This document shows, in pieces, positions 63,937 through 64,000 of a stretch of DNA of 64,000 bases. A model generated the notes under the pieces. The model did no database searches. It was not told the DNA's origin and saw nothing but the letters and a program-made list of their open reading frames with translations. The position numbers and the translations under genes were made by a program. Source of the stretch: Candidatus Lachnoclostridium avicola (GTDB lineage Bacteria > Bacillota > Clostridia > Lachnospirales > Lachnospiraceae); the NCBI GenBank assembly GCA_019114465.1, contig DXFM01000010.1:1-64000 (forward strand), in the 5' to 3' direction. Position 1 is the stretch's first letter, and every line of letters begins with the position of its first letter.

Positions 63937-64000
63937 CAGATCTTTCAAAAAATCATTTCCCCGGGATTTTTTTGAAATTGGGGTGTACTGTCCTGCGGAT

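Overview
The window looks like a chromosomal segment of an anaerobic, endospore-forming Clostridia of the Lachnospiraceae type. The evidence is the sporulation synteny block (pth, mfd, spoVT, mazG, hup, yabO, yabP, yabQ, divIC, spoIIE-like, tilS, hpt, ftsH), AGGAGG-type ribosome sites, consensus sigma-A promoters, many GC-rich hairpin plus T-run terminators, a SAM-I riboswitch on metK, and a c subunit with a sodium-type ion site. Coding density is high. I see no prophage, no complete insertion sequence and no CRISPR array.

Layout. 1-1100: a partial tRNA, a GNAT acetyltransferase, and a Tyr-Leu tRNA pair, all on the minus strand. 1211-3268: a GH13 glycosidase. 3669-10985: the minus-strand sporulation/housekeeping block from mazG down to ftsH. 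11029-17398: a six-gene polyamine operon (speD, speA, speE, speB, carboxyspermidine dehydrogenase, nspC), preceded by a strongly promoted structured RNA (17553-17945). 18014-23698: a class-I amidotransferase, a three-gene ABC importer, a CatB/Vat-like acetyltransferase, an Ntn-type amide hydrolase and a small HTH protein. This ~13 kb separates mazG from spoVT, which are normally close. 23937-29434: spoVT, a nitroreductase, mfd and pth. 29707-36186: an iron/phosphonate-type ABC importer next to a YesMN-like two-component system. 36299-43208: phosphohexomutase, an FAD oxidoreductase, cardiolipin synthase and a second two-component system. 43390-51831: a small-RNA-like hairpin cluster, nagB, transaldolase, metK with its riboswitch, murA, a large secreted protein and a sugar nucleotidyltransferase. 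51974-58731: a complete F-type ATP synthase operon. 58925-62082: a broken threonine/serine exporter pair, asparaginase and a HAD phosphatase. 62150-62810: a promoter-to-terminator unit with no convincing gene. 62995-63936: a LysR regulator.

How the parts work together. The polyamine operon encodes two routes to spermidine: SpeA/SpeB to putrescine, then either SpeD plus SpeE, or carboxyspermidine dehydrogenase plus decarboxylase. metK, elsewhere in the window, makes the SAM that SpeD consumes. The ATP synthase shows three linked oddities: sodium-site residues in c, an epsilon that stops at the end of its beta-sandwich, and a 12-residue tandem repeat in the gamma loop that carries the regulatory insert in chloroplasts.

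Most interesting observations. (1) The yabP sigma-E-like promoter lies inside one arm of an 18-bp hairpin whose other arm holds the yabP Shine-Dalgarno, so only transcripts started at that promoter should be translatable. (2) A 147-bp structured repeat occurs twice, each copy starting in the T-tract of a terminator. (3) There are two or three candidate unannotated RNAs. (4) A membrane-less SpoIIE-like phosphatase sits behind a near-perfect sigma-E promoter. All assignments come from reading the sequence; no database search was possible.
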